Source: Thermoleophilales bacterium (GTDB taxonomy: Bacteria; Actinomycetota; Thermoleophilia; Solirubrobacterales; 70-9). From it: a stretch of 64,000 nucleotides of DNA. Location of the stretch: NCBI GenBank assembly GCA_020636895.1, contig JACJWZ010000001.1, positions 744,001-808,000 on the forward strand, given 5' to 3'. Position numbers and translations under genes: made by a program. Below the pieces are notes generated by a model, which was not told where the DNA came from, did not search any database, and was given only the letters and a program-made list of their open reading frames with translations. Below, piece after piece: positions 8,702 to 16,431 of the stretch (positions within the stretch are counted from its first letter, which is position 1; each line of letters begins with the position of its first letter).

Positions 8702-9715
8702 ATGTCTGAAAGCACCCGCCGGTACCTGATCGCAAAGCGCCCCAGCGGGCGGGTGGAGCGCAGCGACTTCGACCTCGTCACCGAGGACGTGCCCGAGATC
8801 GCCGATGGCGAGGCATTGATCCGGGTCGAGTGGATCTCCGTCGATCCGACCAATCGCGGCTGGCTCAACGACACCCCCACCTATCTGCCGGTGGTGCCGA
8901 TCGGCGACCCCGTCCGCGCGGCCGGGCTCGGGCGCTGCGTCGCCTCGAGGAACCCGGCCTACGAGGAGGGCAAGCTGTACCAGGGCCTGACCGGCTGGCA
9001 GGAGCACTTCGTCGCCTCCGACGCGGCGCCGCTGATCCCGGTCCAGGAGCTCCCCGGGGTGGAGTCGCCGAGCGCTTACCTCGGCGTCCTCGGGATGACC
9101 GGCCTCACCGCGTGGGTCGGGATCCGCGAGATCGGTAAGCCGAAGGAGGGTGAGACTGTCGTGGTCTCAGCGGCGGCCGGCGCGGTCGGCTCCGTCGCCG
9201 GCCAGCTCGCGAAGGCCGATGGCGCCAGGGTCGTCGGGATCGCCGGCGGAACCGAGAAGTGCGCGCTCCTGACCGACGAGCTCGGCTTCGACGCCGCCGT
9301 CGGCTACAAGGCGGCCGACTGGCACGAGCAGCTCAAGGCCGCCACACCCGACGGCATCGACGTCGACTTCGAGAACGTCGGCGGCGAGATCATGGAGGCG
9401 ATCTTCGCCCGCATCAACCTTCGCGCCCGGATCGCCCTCTGCGGTCTGATCTCCGGCTACAACGAAGACGACCCGCCCCCGGGGCCGCGCACCTTCGGCA
9501 ACCTGCTGATCATGCGCGCGAAGCTGCAGGGCTTCATCGTCCTCGACCACTTCGGCCAGGCGGCGGAGGCCGGGGCCGAGATCGGGGGCCTGCTCGCCGC
9601 CGGCGGGATCAAGCCGCTGGAGACGGTCGTCGAGGGCTTCGAGGGCCTTCCGGACGCGCTCAACATGCTCTTCGACGGCAAGAACACCGGCAAGCTCGTG
9701 GTGAGCATCGCCTGA
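8702..9715 (+). CDS. NADP-dependent oxidoreductase, CurA/leukotriene B4 dehydrogenase-like MDR
   Basis: A 337-residue zinc-free medium-chain reductase. The N-terminal catalytic domain contains the DPTNRGWL segment typical of the CurA/prostaglandin-reductase branch. It lacks the catalytic Zn ligands of alcohol dehydrogenases. The Rossmann motif AAAGAVGSVAGQLAK is at ~160-175, followed by the IAGGTEKC segment that contacts NADP phosphate. Family members reduce alpha,beta-unsaturated carbonyls or quinones with NADPH; the native substrate is unknown. The start is ATG 8702, 55 bp after the DUF6351-like stop. It is followed by an unusual repeat block with a strong palindrome that may terminate transcription. 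Confidence 0.9.
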   Translation: MSESTRRYLIAKRPSGRVERSDFDLVTEDVPEIADGEALIRVEWISVDPTNRGWLNDTPTYLPVVPIGDPVRAAGLGRCVASRNPAYEEGKLYQGLTGWQEHFVASDAAPLIPVQELPGVESPSAYLGVLGMTGLTAWVGIREIGKPKEGETVVVSAAAGAVGSVAGQLAKADGARVVGIAGGTEKCALLTDELGFDAAVGYKAADWHEQLKAATPDGIDVDFENVGGEIMEAIFARINLRARIALCGLISGYNEDDPPPGPRTFGNLLIMRAKLQGFIVLDHFGQAAEAGAEIGGLLAAGGIKPLETVVEGFEGLPDALNMLFDGKNTGKLVVSIA

Positions 9716-9760
9716 GCCTGGGCGCGCGGCGGCGGCCCACCGCGGCCGCCGCACGGGAGC

Positions 9761-9803
9761 GCGTGGCGCCTTTTCCACCGAATACGTGGAAAAGTCGCCA
9801 CGC
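9761..9803. repeat. Dispersed 43-nt palindrome, family B, copy 1
   Basis: Two 18-nt arms (9761-9778 and 9786-9803) pair with a single mismatch around a 7-nt loop CGAATAC; the arm core is CTTTTCCAC/GTGGAAAAG. A second copy, same orientation and length, is at 15441-15483. Both follow plus-strand stops (45 and 16 bp after), so a terminator role is plausible, though no T-run follows. The right arm merges into the 41-bp minisatellite. Confidence 0.88.
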
Positions 9804-9959
9804 ATCCGGCATCGGCTCGCGGCGGGTGCCCGGCGCCATGCATCCGGCATCGGCTCGCGGCGGACGTGCCCGGCGGCCACGCATCCGGCATCGGCTCGCG
9901 GCGGACGTGCCCGGCGGCAACGCATCCGGCATCGGCGCGCGGCGGACGCGCCCGGGAGA
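9802..9959. repeat. 41-bp intergenic minisatellite, four units
   Basis: Four head-to-tail units begin at 9802, 9840, 9881 and 9922 (lengths 38, 41, 41 and ~38). Each opens GCATCCGGCATCGGC, then GCGGCGG and a CCCGG block. Units two and three are nearly identical. The array starts inside the right arm of the family-B palindrome and ends ~35 bp before the GIY-YIG-like gene. It is open in several frames only because of its composition; no conserved peptide is implied. Confidence 0.9.
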
Positions 9960-9993
9960 AGGGCGCGCGGCCTGTGGCGTCGAAGACACCCGG

Positions 9994-10602
9994 GTGGCTT
10001 CACGCGTCTACGTCATCGAGCTCACCGCTGACGCGGGCCGCCGCCGCGATCCCCGCATCCCCTGGGTCTACGTCGGCTCGAGCGCCCGTGACCCCGAGAT
10101 CCGCTTCGCCCAGCATCGGCGCGGCTACAAGTCGGCGCGGCTCGTCAAGCGCTTCGCGCTGAGGCTGCGCCCCGACCTCTACGAGGATCTCCCGTCCTTC
10201 CGCGGCTCCCGCGCGGCCCAGGCCGCCGAGGCGGAGCGCGCCCGCGACCTCGCGGCAACCGGCTTCATCGCTCATTGCGACGGCACCTCCTACGGCCGCG
10301 ATGGCGGCTTCTGGGACGAGTGGGACGACGAGCGACTCGCGCTCGCCGGGACGCACGCCGACGCCGCCGCCGCCGAGCTGCTCGAGTCCTCCTTCTCGCC
10401 GCTGAGCGATCTCGACTGCGCGCGGCTACTTCACGGGGAGCGCGGCTTCTGGACCGACGGCTACATCGACCGCGCCGATCCGCCGCCCGCCTACGGCCTG
10501 CTCTCTCACGTCCGCCTCGACGCGCTCGTGCGCCGCGTCGAGGCCCTCCGAGCGCGGTGCACGATGGCGTCGGCGAGCAGCTCGGCCGCTTCGGGGGCCT
10601 GA
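9994..10602 (+). CDS. GIY-YIG-like nuclease-fold protein
   Basis: About 202 residues. The N-terminus shows a divergent GIY-YIG arrangement: VYVIEL, ~15 residues, then VYVGSS, followed by the RFAQHR segment where family members carry the catalytic Arg, and a later Glu-rich helix (AAEAERARD). The second half, with GFWDEWDDE and LLHGERGFWTDGY, is unfamiliar. GTG 9994 is the first start after the minisatellite that gives this N-terminus; no good ribosome site precedes it. The 3' end overlaps the oppositely oriented ATP-grasp gene by ~97 bp, which is uncommon and suggests that at least one C-terminus is extended. Nuclease activity is inference from fold resemblance only. Confidence 0.6.
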   Translation: MASRVYVIELTADAGRRRDPRIPWVYVGSSARDPEIRFAQHRRGYKSARLVKRFALRLRPDLYEDLPSFRGSRAAQAAEAERARDLAATGFIAHCDGTSYGRDGGFWDEWDDERLALAGTHADAAAAELLESSFSPLSDLDCARLLHGERGFWTDGYIDRADPPPAYGLLSHVRLDALVRRVEALRARCTMASASSSAASGA

Positions 10603-11444
10603 GGGAAGTACAGGTTCGGCTCGACCGCCTCGAGCTCGAGCAGCAGGGGCTCGCCGCCGTCCCCCCGGAGCATGTCGACGCGCGCGTAGAGCGGCGTCAC
10701 GTCGAAGCGGCGCCGGACCTCGCCGAGGATGCGCTCGGCCAGATCCAGCTCCTCGTCCGTCGCCTCACCGGCGAGCACCAGCTCGGGGTCGTACATGCGC
10801 TCGGCGACGCCCAGGTAGTCGTCGGCGCGCACTGGCGCGACCTCGTCGGCGGCGAGGATCGCCCCTTTGCGGAGCACATGGCTGACCTCACCGTCGATCA
10901 TCACGACGGCGGTCTCCCCGGCGCGCTCGACGTTGGGGAGGTACGGCTGCACCATCGCCGTCAGCCCGGCCTCGCTGATCTCGGCGAGCAGGGCCTCCGC
11001 CGCTGCGACGGAGCTCGGACCGAAGCGGCCGGTGCGCCTTCCGCCGGCGGAGATCGTGGGCTTGATCACGACCTCGTGGTCGAAGCTCGGCGCCGATGCG
11101 CCCGGGGGCAGGAACGTGGTCGGCACCACCGGCAGTCCCTCCTCGAGCAGGTCGTCGAGGTAGCGCTTGTCGCTGTTCCACCGGATCAGCCCGGGGTCGT
11201 TCTCGACCGGGACGCTGAGGCCGTCGAGCCAGCGCATGAACTCGTCGTAGCGCATCGCGTAGTCCCAGACGCTGCGGGCGACGATCAGGCTCATCTCGTT
11301 CCAGGGGAAGCTCGCGTCGTCCCACGACGAGATGGCCGCGTCGACCCCGCGCGAGCGCAGCTGCTCGAGCAGCGTCTCGTCGTCGCGGAACTCCGGCGCG
11401 ACGTTCGGGTAACTGGCGATGGCCACGCGCAGGCGCTCGCTCAC
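10506..11444 (-). CDS. ATP-grasp domain protein (RimK/glutathione-synthetase-like)
   Basis: A 312-residue protein with the N-terminal pre-ATP-grasp fold (LRVAIASYPNVAPEFRDDE...) and an ATP-grasp core: the VVIKPTISAGGRRTGRF loop for nucleotide binding, an MVQPYLP segment, and the metal-binding ending LLLELEAVEPNLYF. Such enzymes ligate a carboxylate to an amine or thiol through an acyl phosphate. Neighbours do not reveal the substrates. GTG 11444 (reading SERLRVAIASY) is chosen; the longer frame to 11492 adds a non-homologous Arg-rich stretch. The last ~20 residues after LLADAIVHRAR are basic, unlike the family, and lie in the overlap with the convergent GIY-YIG-like gene. Confidence 0.85.
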   Translation of the reverse strand: MSERLRVAIASYPNVAPEFRDDETLLEQLRSRGVDAAISSWDDASFPWNEMSLIVARSVWDYAMRYDEFMRWLDGLSVPVENDPGLIRWNSDKRYLDDLLEEGLPVVPTTFLPPGASAPSFDHEVVIKPTISAGGRRTGRFGPSSVAAAEALLAEISEAGLTAMVQPYLPNVERAGETAVVMIDGEVSHVLRKGAILAADEVAPVRADDYLGVAERMYDPELVLAGEATDEELDLAERILGEVRRRFDVTPLYARVDMLRGDGGEPLLLELEAVEPNLYFPQAPEAAELLADAIVHRARRASTRRTSASRRT

Positions 11445-11492
11445 GCGCTCATCCTGCGTCTCGGTGCGGGGAGGGGTGCATCGAAGGCGCAA

Positions 11493-12698
11493 TCAGTACA
11501 CGATCACAGTCGTGCCGAGCTTCGCGAACCTGTAGACGCCGGGAGCCTCCGGCGCCGGGACGCGGACGCAGCCATGGGACGCGGGATAGACGGGGACGTC
11601 GGGGTACTCGTGGAAAGCGATGCCGTTGTTGAAGTAGGAGGCGTAGGGGAGCCAGACCTGGAACGGCACCGACCACGACTTCAGCTCCTTGCGGAACACC
11701 TCGAAGGTGCCGGCCGGTGTCTCGTTGCCGGGGCCGCCGGTGGAGACGTGGATCGCCCGCTTGGTCCGGTCGTTCTTGATCAGCAGGGTGACGCCGCGGT
11801 CGCGGTAGACCTCGATCCGACCGGAGGGACCGTCGCCGTGCGGGCGCGGTGGGCCGGCCTTCGCGAGCGCGGCCTGCGTGGCCGGGCCGACGACGCCGTC
11901 GCGGTCGAGTCCACGCCACGACTGGAACGCGAGCACCGCCTGCTGGGTCCGGTAGCCGTCGATGCCGTCGACAGCGCTCTTCGGCAGGTACTTGAGCTCG
12001 GCGAGACGTTGCTGAAGCGCCTTGACCGAGAGGCTGCGCTCGCCGCGCGGTCGCTGCACCGCCTGGGGACCCTGCGCCGGGGCGTCGAAGTCGCTGCGGT
12101 CCTGCGCCTCGTCTTCACCGCTGCCGCCGGCCTTGCGCCCACCGGTCCTGACCGGGCGGCCGCCGGCGACGACCTTCGCGCGCTCGACCTGGGGGAACTG
12201 GGTCAGCGTGTAGGTCACCTGCGCGAGCCGGGCATCGATCTCAGCGCGCTGGGAGCGGTTGCGCGCCGCCGGGTCGGCGGGAACGCCGCGGGTGAACTCG
12301 GGCGAGACCGCGACGACCGCGGTGTCGCCGTCGAGCTCGACGCCACGGACCTCGGTCCCCGCCGGAATCTGGGACGTCGTCTCGACCTCGGTGGCGGCCT
12401 CACGCTTGCTCGGCCCCGCCATCAGCTCCTCGGCCGCGTCGCTCAGCCGCTCCTCCGGGGACCCCTCGGGGATGTCGCGCTCGACCGTGCGGAACTGCTC
12501 CCCGGTCGTGAAGTAGATGTCGGTCGCGCCGGCATCGTCGCTGGAGGGCGCTCCCTCGGCTCCCGAGGTGGAGCCCGCCGCCGTCGCGGCTCCCGTCCCG
12601 CCGGAGTCCGATGAGCCACCGCAGCCCGCGAGCGCGAGCGCGAGCGCGCACGCCGGCGCGGCGAGGCGGAGAAGGGCTGGACGCGACGGACGCTGCAC
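11493..12698 (-). CDS. Lipoprotein with GerMN, peptidoglycan-binding and L,D-transpeptidase (YkuD) domains
   Basis: A 401-residue predicted lipoprotein: signal helix ending LALALAGC, lipidated Cys26, then a Gly/Ser/Ala linker. It has a GerMN-like domain at ~60-180 (DIYFTTGEQFRTVERDIPEG and later TYTLTQFPQVERAKVV), a PG_binding_1 repeat at ~225-285 (LQQRLAELKYLP, GIDGYRTQQAVLAFQ), and a YkuD domain with the catalytic motif SHGCVRVP (Cys377). The enzyme should form 3-3 peptidoglycan cross-links or anchor proteins outside the membrane. GTG 12698 is preferred over the upstream in-frame start at 12782, which would place 28 extra residues before the signal sequence and overlap the divergent ADH gene. 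GerMN fused to a transpeptidase is an uncommon architecture. Confidence 0.88.
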   Translation of the reverse strand: MQRPSRPALLRLAAPACALALALAGCGGSSDSGGTGAATAAGSTSGAEGAPSSDDAGATDIYFTTGEQFRTVERDIPEGSPEERLSDAAEELMAGPSKREAATEVETTSQIPAGTEVRGVELDGDTAVVAVSPEFTRGVPADPAARNRSQRAEIDARLAQVTYTLTQFPQVERAKVVAGGRPVRTGGRKAGGSGEDEAQDRSDFDAPAQGPQAVQRPRGERSLSVKALQQRLAELKYLPKSAVDGIDGYRTQQAVLAFQSWRGLDRDGVVGPATQAALAKAGPPRPHGDGPSGRIEVYRDRGVTLLIKNDRTKRAIHVSTGGPGNETPAGTFEVFRKELKSWSVPFQVWLPYASYFNNGIAFHEYPDVPVYPASHGCVRVPAPEAPGVYRFAKLGTTVIVY

Positions 12699-12768
12699 TT
12701 CCGCGAGGCTATCCACCCACCGATCGGGTAAGAGCACCGAGCCCGCGCACACGCCGACGAGGAGACCC

Positions 12769-13815
12769 ATGCCGACAACCACAGCCGTCCTTCAGTCCCC
12801 CGAGACCGGGGCGCCCTTCGAGCGCGCCACCATCGAGCGCCGGGACCCGGGCCCGCACGACGTCGAGATCGAGATCAAGCACTGCGGCATCTGCCACAGC
12901 GACATCCACCAGGTCGAGGGCGACTGGGGCTCCGGGATCTTCCCGATGGTCCCGGGGCACGAGATCGTCGGCGTGGTCGCTTCGGTCGGCGACGAGGTCG
13001 AGGGCTTCGCTGAGGGTGATCGCGTCGGTGTCGGCTGCTTCGTCGACTCCTGCGGCGAATGCGAGTACTGCGCCGACGGCGAGGAGCAGCACTGCACGAA
13101 GGGGGTCGTGCTCACCTACAACGGCAAGGACTACGACGGCAACCCGACCCACGGGGGCTACAGCACCCGGATCGTGGTCAAGGACCACTTCGTCGTCCAC
13201 GTCCCCGACGAGATCGAGCTCGACGTCGCGGCGCCGCTGCTCTGCGCCGGGATCACCACCTACTCGCCGCTGAAGCGCTGGGGCGCGGGGGAGGGCAAGC
13301 GCGTGGCCATCGTCGGCATGGGCGGGCTCGGCCACGTCGCCGTGCAGATCGCCAAGGCGATGGGCGCCGAGGTCACCGTGCTCAGCCAGACGACGAGCAA
13401 GGAGGAGGACGGGCGCCGCTTCGGCGCTGATGCCTACTACGCGACCGAGGACCGCGAGACCTTCAGGAAGCTGCGGGGAAGCTTCGACCTGATCCTCAAC
13501 ACGGTCTCCGCCAACCTCCCCATCGACCGGTACCTCTCGACGCTCCGGGTCGGTGGCGCCATGGTCAACGTCGGTGCGCCCTCCGAGCCCGACACCTACC
13601 ACGCGTTCTCGCTGATCGGGGGCCGCCGCAGCCTCGCCGGCTCGAGCGTCGGCGGGCTCCCCGAGACCCAGGAGATGCTCGACTTCTGCGCCGAGCACGG
13701 GGTCGAACCGCAGATCGAGCGGGTGACGGTCGACGAGGTCGACGGCGCCTATGAGCGCATCGCCGACAGCTCCGTGCGCTACCGCTGCGTGATCGACATC
13801 GCCTCGTTCGGCTGA
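12769..13815 (+). CDS. Zinc-dependent NAD(P) alcohol dehydrogenase (cinnamyl-alcohol dehydrogenase type)
   Basis: A 348-residue MDR alcohol dehydrogenase. Catalytic zinc ligands are Cys39 (HCGICHSD) and His64-Glu65 (GHE); structural zinc ligands are Cys95, Cys98, Cys101 and Cys109. The Rossmann motif GMGGLGHVAVQIAK is followed by VTVLSQT, as in NADP-preferring YahK/CAD-like enzymes. It probably interconverts aldehydes and primary alcohols in the cytoplasm. ATG 12769 follows a GAGGAG ribosome site at a good distance. It is divergent from the L,D-transpeptidase gene over a ~70-bp spacer that should hold both promoters. Confidence 0.93.
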   Translation: MPTTTAVLQSPETGAPFERATIERRDPGPHDVEIEIKHCGICHSDIHQVEGDWGSGIFPMVPGHEIVGVVASVGDEVEGFAEGDRVGVGCFVDSCGECEYCADGEEQHCTKGVVLTYNGKDYDGNPTHGGYSTRIVVKDHFVVHVPDEIELDVAAPLLCAGITTYSPLKRWGAGEGKRVAIVGMGGLGHVAVQIAKAMGAEVTVLSQTTSKEEDGRRFGADAYYATEDRETFRKLRGSFDLILNTVSANLPIDRYLSTLRVGGAMVNVGAPSEPDTYHAFSLIGGRRSLAGSSVGGLPETQEMLDFCAEHGVEPQIERVTVDEVDGAYERIADSSVRYRCVIDIASFG

Positions 13816-13970
13816 TCCGTAGGACGCTCGGGGTCCCCCGGGCGGACCCGCTGCCGCAGCCTTGATCCCAGCCACCCTCGTCGCGGGCGGTCGCGCTCGC
13901 GCGCTTGCCATCATCAGACGCGATGGAAGCGGGTCGAGTCCGGCGACGGGAGACAGGACGTGGAGGTGCG

Positions 13971-14453
13971 GTGCCGAACTACCGCGAGCGGCTGCGCGCG
14001 GAGGGTCTCGCGCTCGCGGGCAGTGCCACCGTCGCCACGGTCGCGCTCCTCGCCGCGTCCTCGGAGTCACGCAGCGGCATCGGGACGACGTTGATCGTCT
14101 TCGGCGTCGCGGTGCTGCTGATCGCCTGGCTGGGCCCGCGCTCGGTCCACGTGGCGGTACGGAGGGCTACGCAGCTCTTCACGCCTGAGCTCGGCAGCGG
14201 TCAGCCGCGGGCGCTGTGGCAGTTCCCGGTCCTGGTGGCGATCCTCACCGTGGTGGTCGCGAAGCTGGGCGGCGCGGCGAACGGGCTCCGGCTGGTGCTG
14301 ATCCTGCTCGTCCTCGGCCTCGTTCAGGCCTTCATGCTGGAGCGCATCGTCGCCGTCTACGAGCGGCAGGCGAGGCGGCGCTTCTACCGTGTCGAGGGCT
14401 CGAAGATGCTCGGGGCGACGAAGCTCGGCTACGTCCAGCGCCACGTGCGCTGA
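13971..14453 (+). CDS. Small hypothetical membrane protein
   Basis: A 160-residue protein of unknown function. GTG 13971 sits four bases after GGAGG and reads PNYRERLRAEG, better than the in-frame ATG at 13905. Four hydrophobic segments are visible: two around SATVATVALLAA and TTLIVFGVAVLLIAWLG, and two around FPVLVAILTVVVAKLGG and GLRLVLILLVLGLVQAFML. A basic cytoplasmic tail follows (RQARRRFYRVEGSKMLG). It is not recognised as any named family. An M28 lipoprotein gene lies 47 bp downstream on the same strand. Confidence 0.7.
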   Translation: MPNYRERLRAEGLALAGSATVATVALLAASSESRSGIGTTLIVFGVAVLLIAWLGPRSVHVAVRRATQLFTPELGSGQPRALWQFPVLVAILTVVVAKLGGAANGLRLVLILLVLGLVQAFMLERIVAVYERQARRRFYRVEGSKMLGATKLGYVQRHVR

Positions 14454-14500
14454 ATCGCGACCCGGCCCCCCGAGACCCTGGAGTTGCGACCATCTCCGGC

Positions 14501-15424
14501 GTGCCCCGGACCTTCCATACCGTCCCGCTCGCACTCGCGGCCCTCCTCGTGGCGCTCCTGCTCGCGCTCGCCTCCTGCGGCGAGGACGACGCCGGGTCCG
14601 CGTCCGCAGCGCCGCCGCAGGCCAACCCGCGGGGGTCCTTCGACGAGCGGCGTGCGTGGCGCTTGATCGAGCTGCAGCTCGGCTACGGGCAGCGCCCCGC
14701 CGGCTCCCCGCAGCTTCGCCGGCTCGCGGTGAAGCTCCGCGAGCGCATGCCGAACGGCAGGTTCGAGCGCATCCCCGACGAGCCGAAGCTGCGGAACATC
14801 GTCTCGGTCGTTCCCGGGAAGCTGCCGGCGCTCGTCGTCGGCGCCCACTACGACACCCTTCGCGAGCCGAAGGGCTTCCAGGGCGCCAACAACGGCGCCG
14901 CGGGCTCGGCGGCGGTCGTGGAGCTGGCTCGCGAGCTCGCCAAGGAGGACCGCCCGGCGGGCTCCCACCAGGTCCGCTTCGTCCTCTTCGACGGCGAGGA
15001 GCCCGCCAAGGGGCTGCCCGAGGAGCAGACCGACTTCTACTCGAGCGGCCTGCGCGGCTCGCGCGCCTACGTCGATCGCCACGGTGGCCAGGTCGGGGCG
15101 ATGATCCTGCTCGACTACATCGCGGGGAAGAACCTGTCGCTGCCGCGGGAGGGCTCGTCGACCCCGGAGCTGTGGGACGAGATCCGGGCGGGTGCGCGCC
15201 GGGCCGGCGTCGCGCGCGTATTCCCGAGCAGAATCGGTCCGACGATCACCGACGACCACACCCCGTTCCTCCGCGCCGGGATCCCCGCCGTCGACCTGAT
15301 CGACTGGAGCTACCCCGGCCACGAGCTCTCCGACACCCTCGACGCGCTCTCCAAGGACAGCCTCGACGCGACGGGGGAGACCGTGCACGAGGCGATCGAG
15401 GCGGTCGCCGCGCCGAGCGGGTAG
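14501..15424 (+). CDS. M28-family lipoprotein, glutaminyl-cyclase-like
   Basis: A 307-residue exported zinc-hydrolase-like protein. GTG 14501 starts a signal helix ending in a lipobox-like ALASC. The fold is M28: first ligand motif GAHYDT (His116, Asp118), a GANNGAAGS loop at 128-136, FDGEEP with general base Glu166 and ligand Glu167, and a late His274 in YPGHELSDTLD. The loop that normally supplies the bridging Asp (GAxDN) has Asn131 instead, and the DLIDW ending resembles bacterial/plant-type glutaminyl cyclases more than aminopeptidases. It may act on N-terminal residues of secreted peptides with one metal, or be catalytically altered. A family-B palindrome follows the stop by 16 bp. Confidence 0.82.
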   Translation: MPRTFHTVPLALAALLVALLLALASCGEDDAGSASAAPPQANPRGSFDERRAWRLIELQLGYGQRPAGSPQLRRLAVKLRERMPNGRFERIPDEPKLRNIVSVVPGKLPALVVGAHYDTLREPKGFQGANNGAAGSAAVVELARELAKEDRPAGSHQVRFVLFDGEEPAKGLPEEQTDFYSSGLRGSRAYVDRHGGQVGAMILLDYIAGKNLSLPREGSSTPELWDEIRAGARRAGVARVFPSRIGPTITDDHTPFLRAGIPAVDLIDWSYPGHELSDTLDALSKDSLDATGETVHEAIEAVAAPSG

Positions 15425-15440
15425 GGCCCGCGACGAGATC

Positions 15441-15483
15441 GCGTGGCGACTTTTCCACCGATTACGTGGGAAAGGCGCCATGC
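15441..15483. repeat. Dispersed 43-nt palindrome, family B, copy 2
   Basis: Same length and orientation as 9761-9803; arms GCGTGGCGACTTTTCCAC and GTGGGAAAGGCGCCATGC around loop CGATTAC, with three non-Watson-Crick positions. It lies between the convergent M28 and DegV genes, where it could terminate transcription from both sides. Confidence 0.88.
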
Positions 15484-15527
15484 GTGGCGAGGATTGGGCG
15501 ATTCGGGGTGTTGGCGTCCGCCGCGAG

Positions 15528-16382
15528 CTAGGGCGCGGACGGCTCGCTGCGGCGCATCCCGCCGACCAGCATCCCCTTGCCGAGGTGGGCGCCGAGCACG
15601 GGGCCGACCTGGGTGCAGAAGAGGGGAGGCTTGTCGAGCACCTCGCGCCCGCGGCTCACGAGGTGATCAGCGGCGTCGCGCGACTGCGCGTGCTGGACGA
15701 TCCAGTCGGTCGCGCCGCGAGCCTGCAGCTCCTCGAGGTACTCCTCCATCCGCTCCAGCGCCCGCCGGCTCGTACGGACACGGCCGACCGGCGCGATCTC
15801 GGTCCCGAAGGTGAGCACCGGCTTGATCCGCAGGGCGCTGCCGACCAGCGCCTGCGCGGCGCCGATCCGGCCGCCTTTGCGCAGGAACTCCAGGGTCTCG
15901 AGGCAGAACCAGATGTCGAGCTCGGAGCGGGCGTCGTCCACGGCGGCCTCGACGTCGGCGGCCCCGGCCCCGGCGCGGGCCGCCTCGGCGGCGGCGATCA
16001 CCAGGCAGCCGAGCCCACCCGCCCCGGTGCGGCCGTCGATCACCCGGATCCGGTCTTCGGCCCCGAGCGAGCGGGCCGCCTCGCGGGCGCTCTCGCACGT
16101 TCCCGAGAGCGCTACCGGAATGTGGATCGAGACGATCTCCCGCCCGGCCTCGAGCAGCGGCTCGTAGGCGGCGGTGAAGTCGCCAACGGACGGCTGCGAG
16201 GTGGTCGGCGTGCGCTCCGACTCCTGCAGGCGCGCGTAGAAGGCGTCGAGGTCGATCCACTCGCTCTCGGCGCGCATGTCGCCGTCCCATCCGACGTACA
16301 GATCGACCCGGCGGACGTCGAGCTCGTCGAGCAGCTCGGCCGGCACATAGGTCGTGCTGTCGGTGACGACCGCGACGCTCAC
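15528..16382 (-). CDS. DegV family fatty-acid-binding protein
   Basis: A 284-residue DegV protein (FakB-type). It begins VAVVTDSTTYVP, the hallmark of the family, followed by TPTTSQPSVGDF and the SIHIPVALSGTCESA segment that surrounds the bound acyl carboxylate, and the C-terminal domain with LEFLRKGGRIG and KPVLTF. In firmicutes, such proteins present fatty acids to the FakA kinase for phosphorylation; no fakA homologue is in this window. The start is GTG 16382. Convergent with the M28 gene; a 49-bp gap separates it from the ABC permease stop upstream. Confidence 0.93.
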   Translation of the reverse strand: MSVAVVTDSTTYVPAELLDELDVRRVDLYVGWDGDMRAESEWIDLDAFYARLQESERTPTTSQPSVGDFTAAYEPLLEAGREIVSIHIPVALSGTCESAREAARSLGAEDRIRVIDGRTGAGGLGCLVIAAAEAARAGAGAADVEAAVDDARSELDIWFCLETLEFLRKGGRIGAAQALVGSALRIKPVLTFGTEIAPVGRVRTSRRALERMEEYLEELQARGATDWIVQHAQSRDAADHLVSRGREVLDKPPLFCTQVGPVLGAHLGKGMLVGGMRRSEPSAP

Positions 16383-16431
16383 CCGCGGAACATATCTGGC
16401 GCCGGGATTCCTGTGAGTGGTGGGTTCGCGG

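Noticed and set aside
6154..8880. 908-residue open frame on the minus strand
   Set aside because: Arg/Gly/Ala-rich shadow of the DUF6351-like gene with no domain motif; the plus-strand protein has a signal peptide and conserved segments.
9802..9959. CRISPR array
   Set aside because: Units are directly adjacent with no unique spacers, only four copies, and no cas gene is present.
10275..12614. 779-residue plus-strand open frame
   Set aside because: Antisense to the ATP-grasp and L,D-transpeptidase genes, whose motifs are unmistakable; composition typical of shadow frames in GC-rich DNA.
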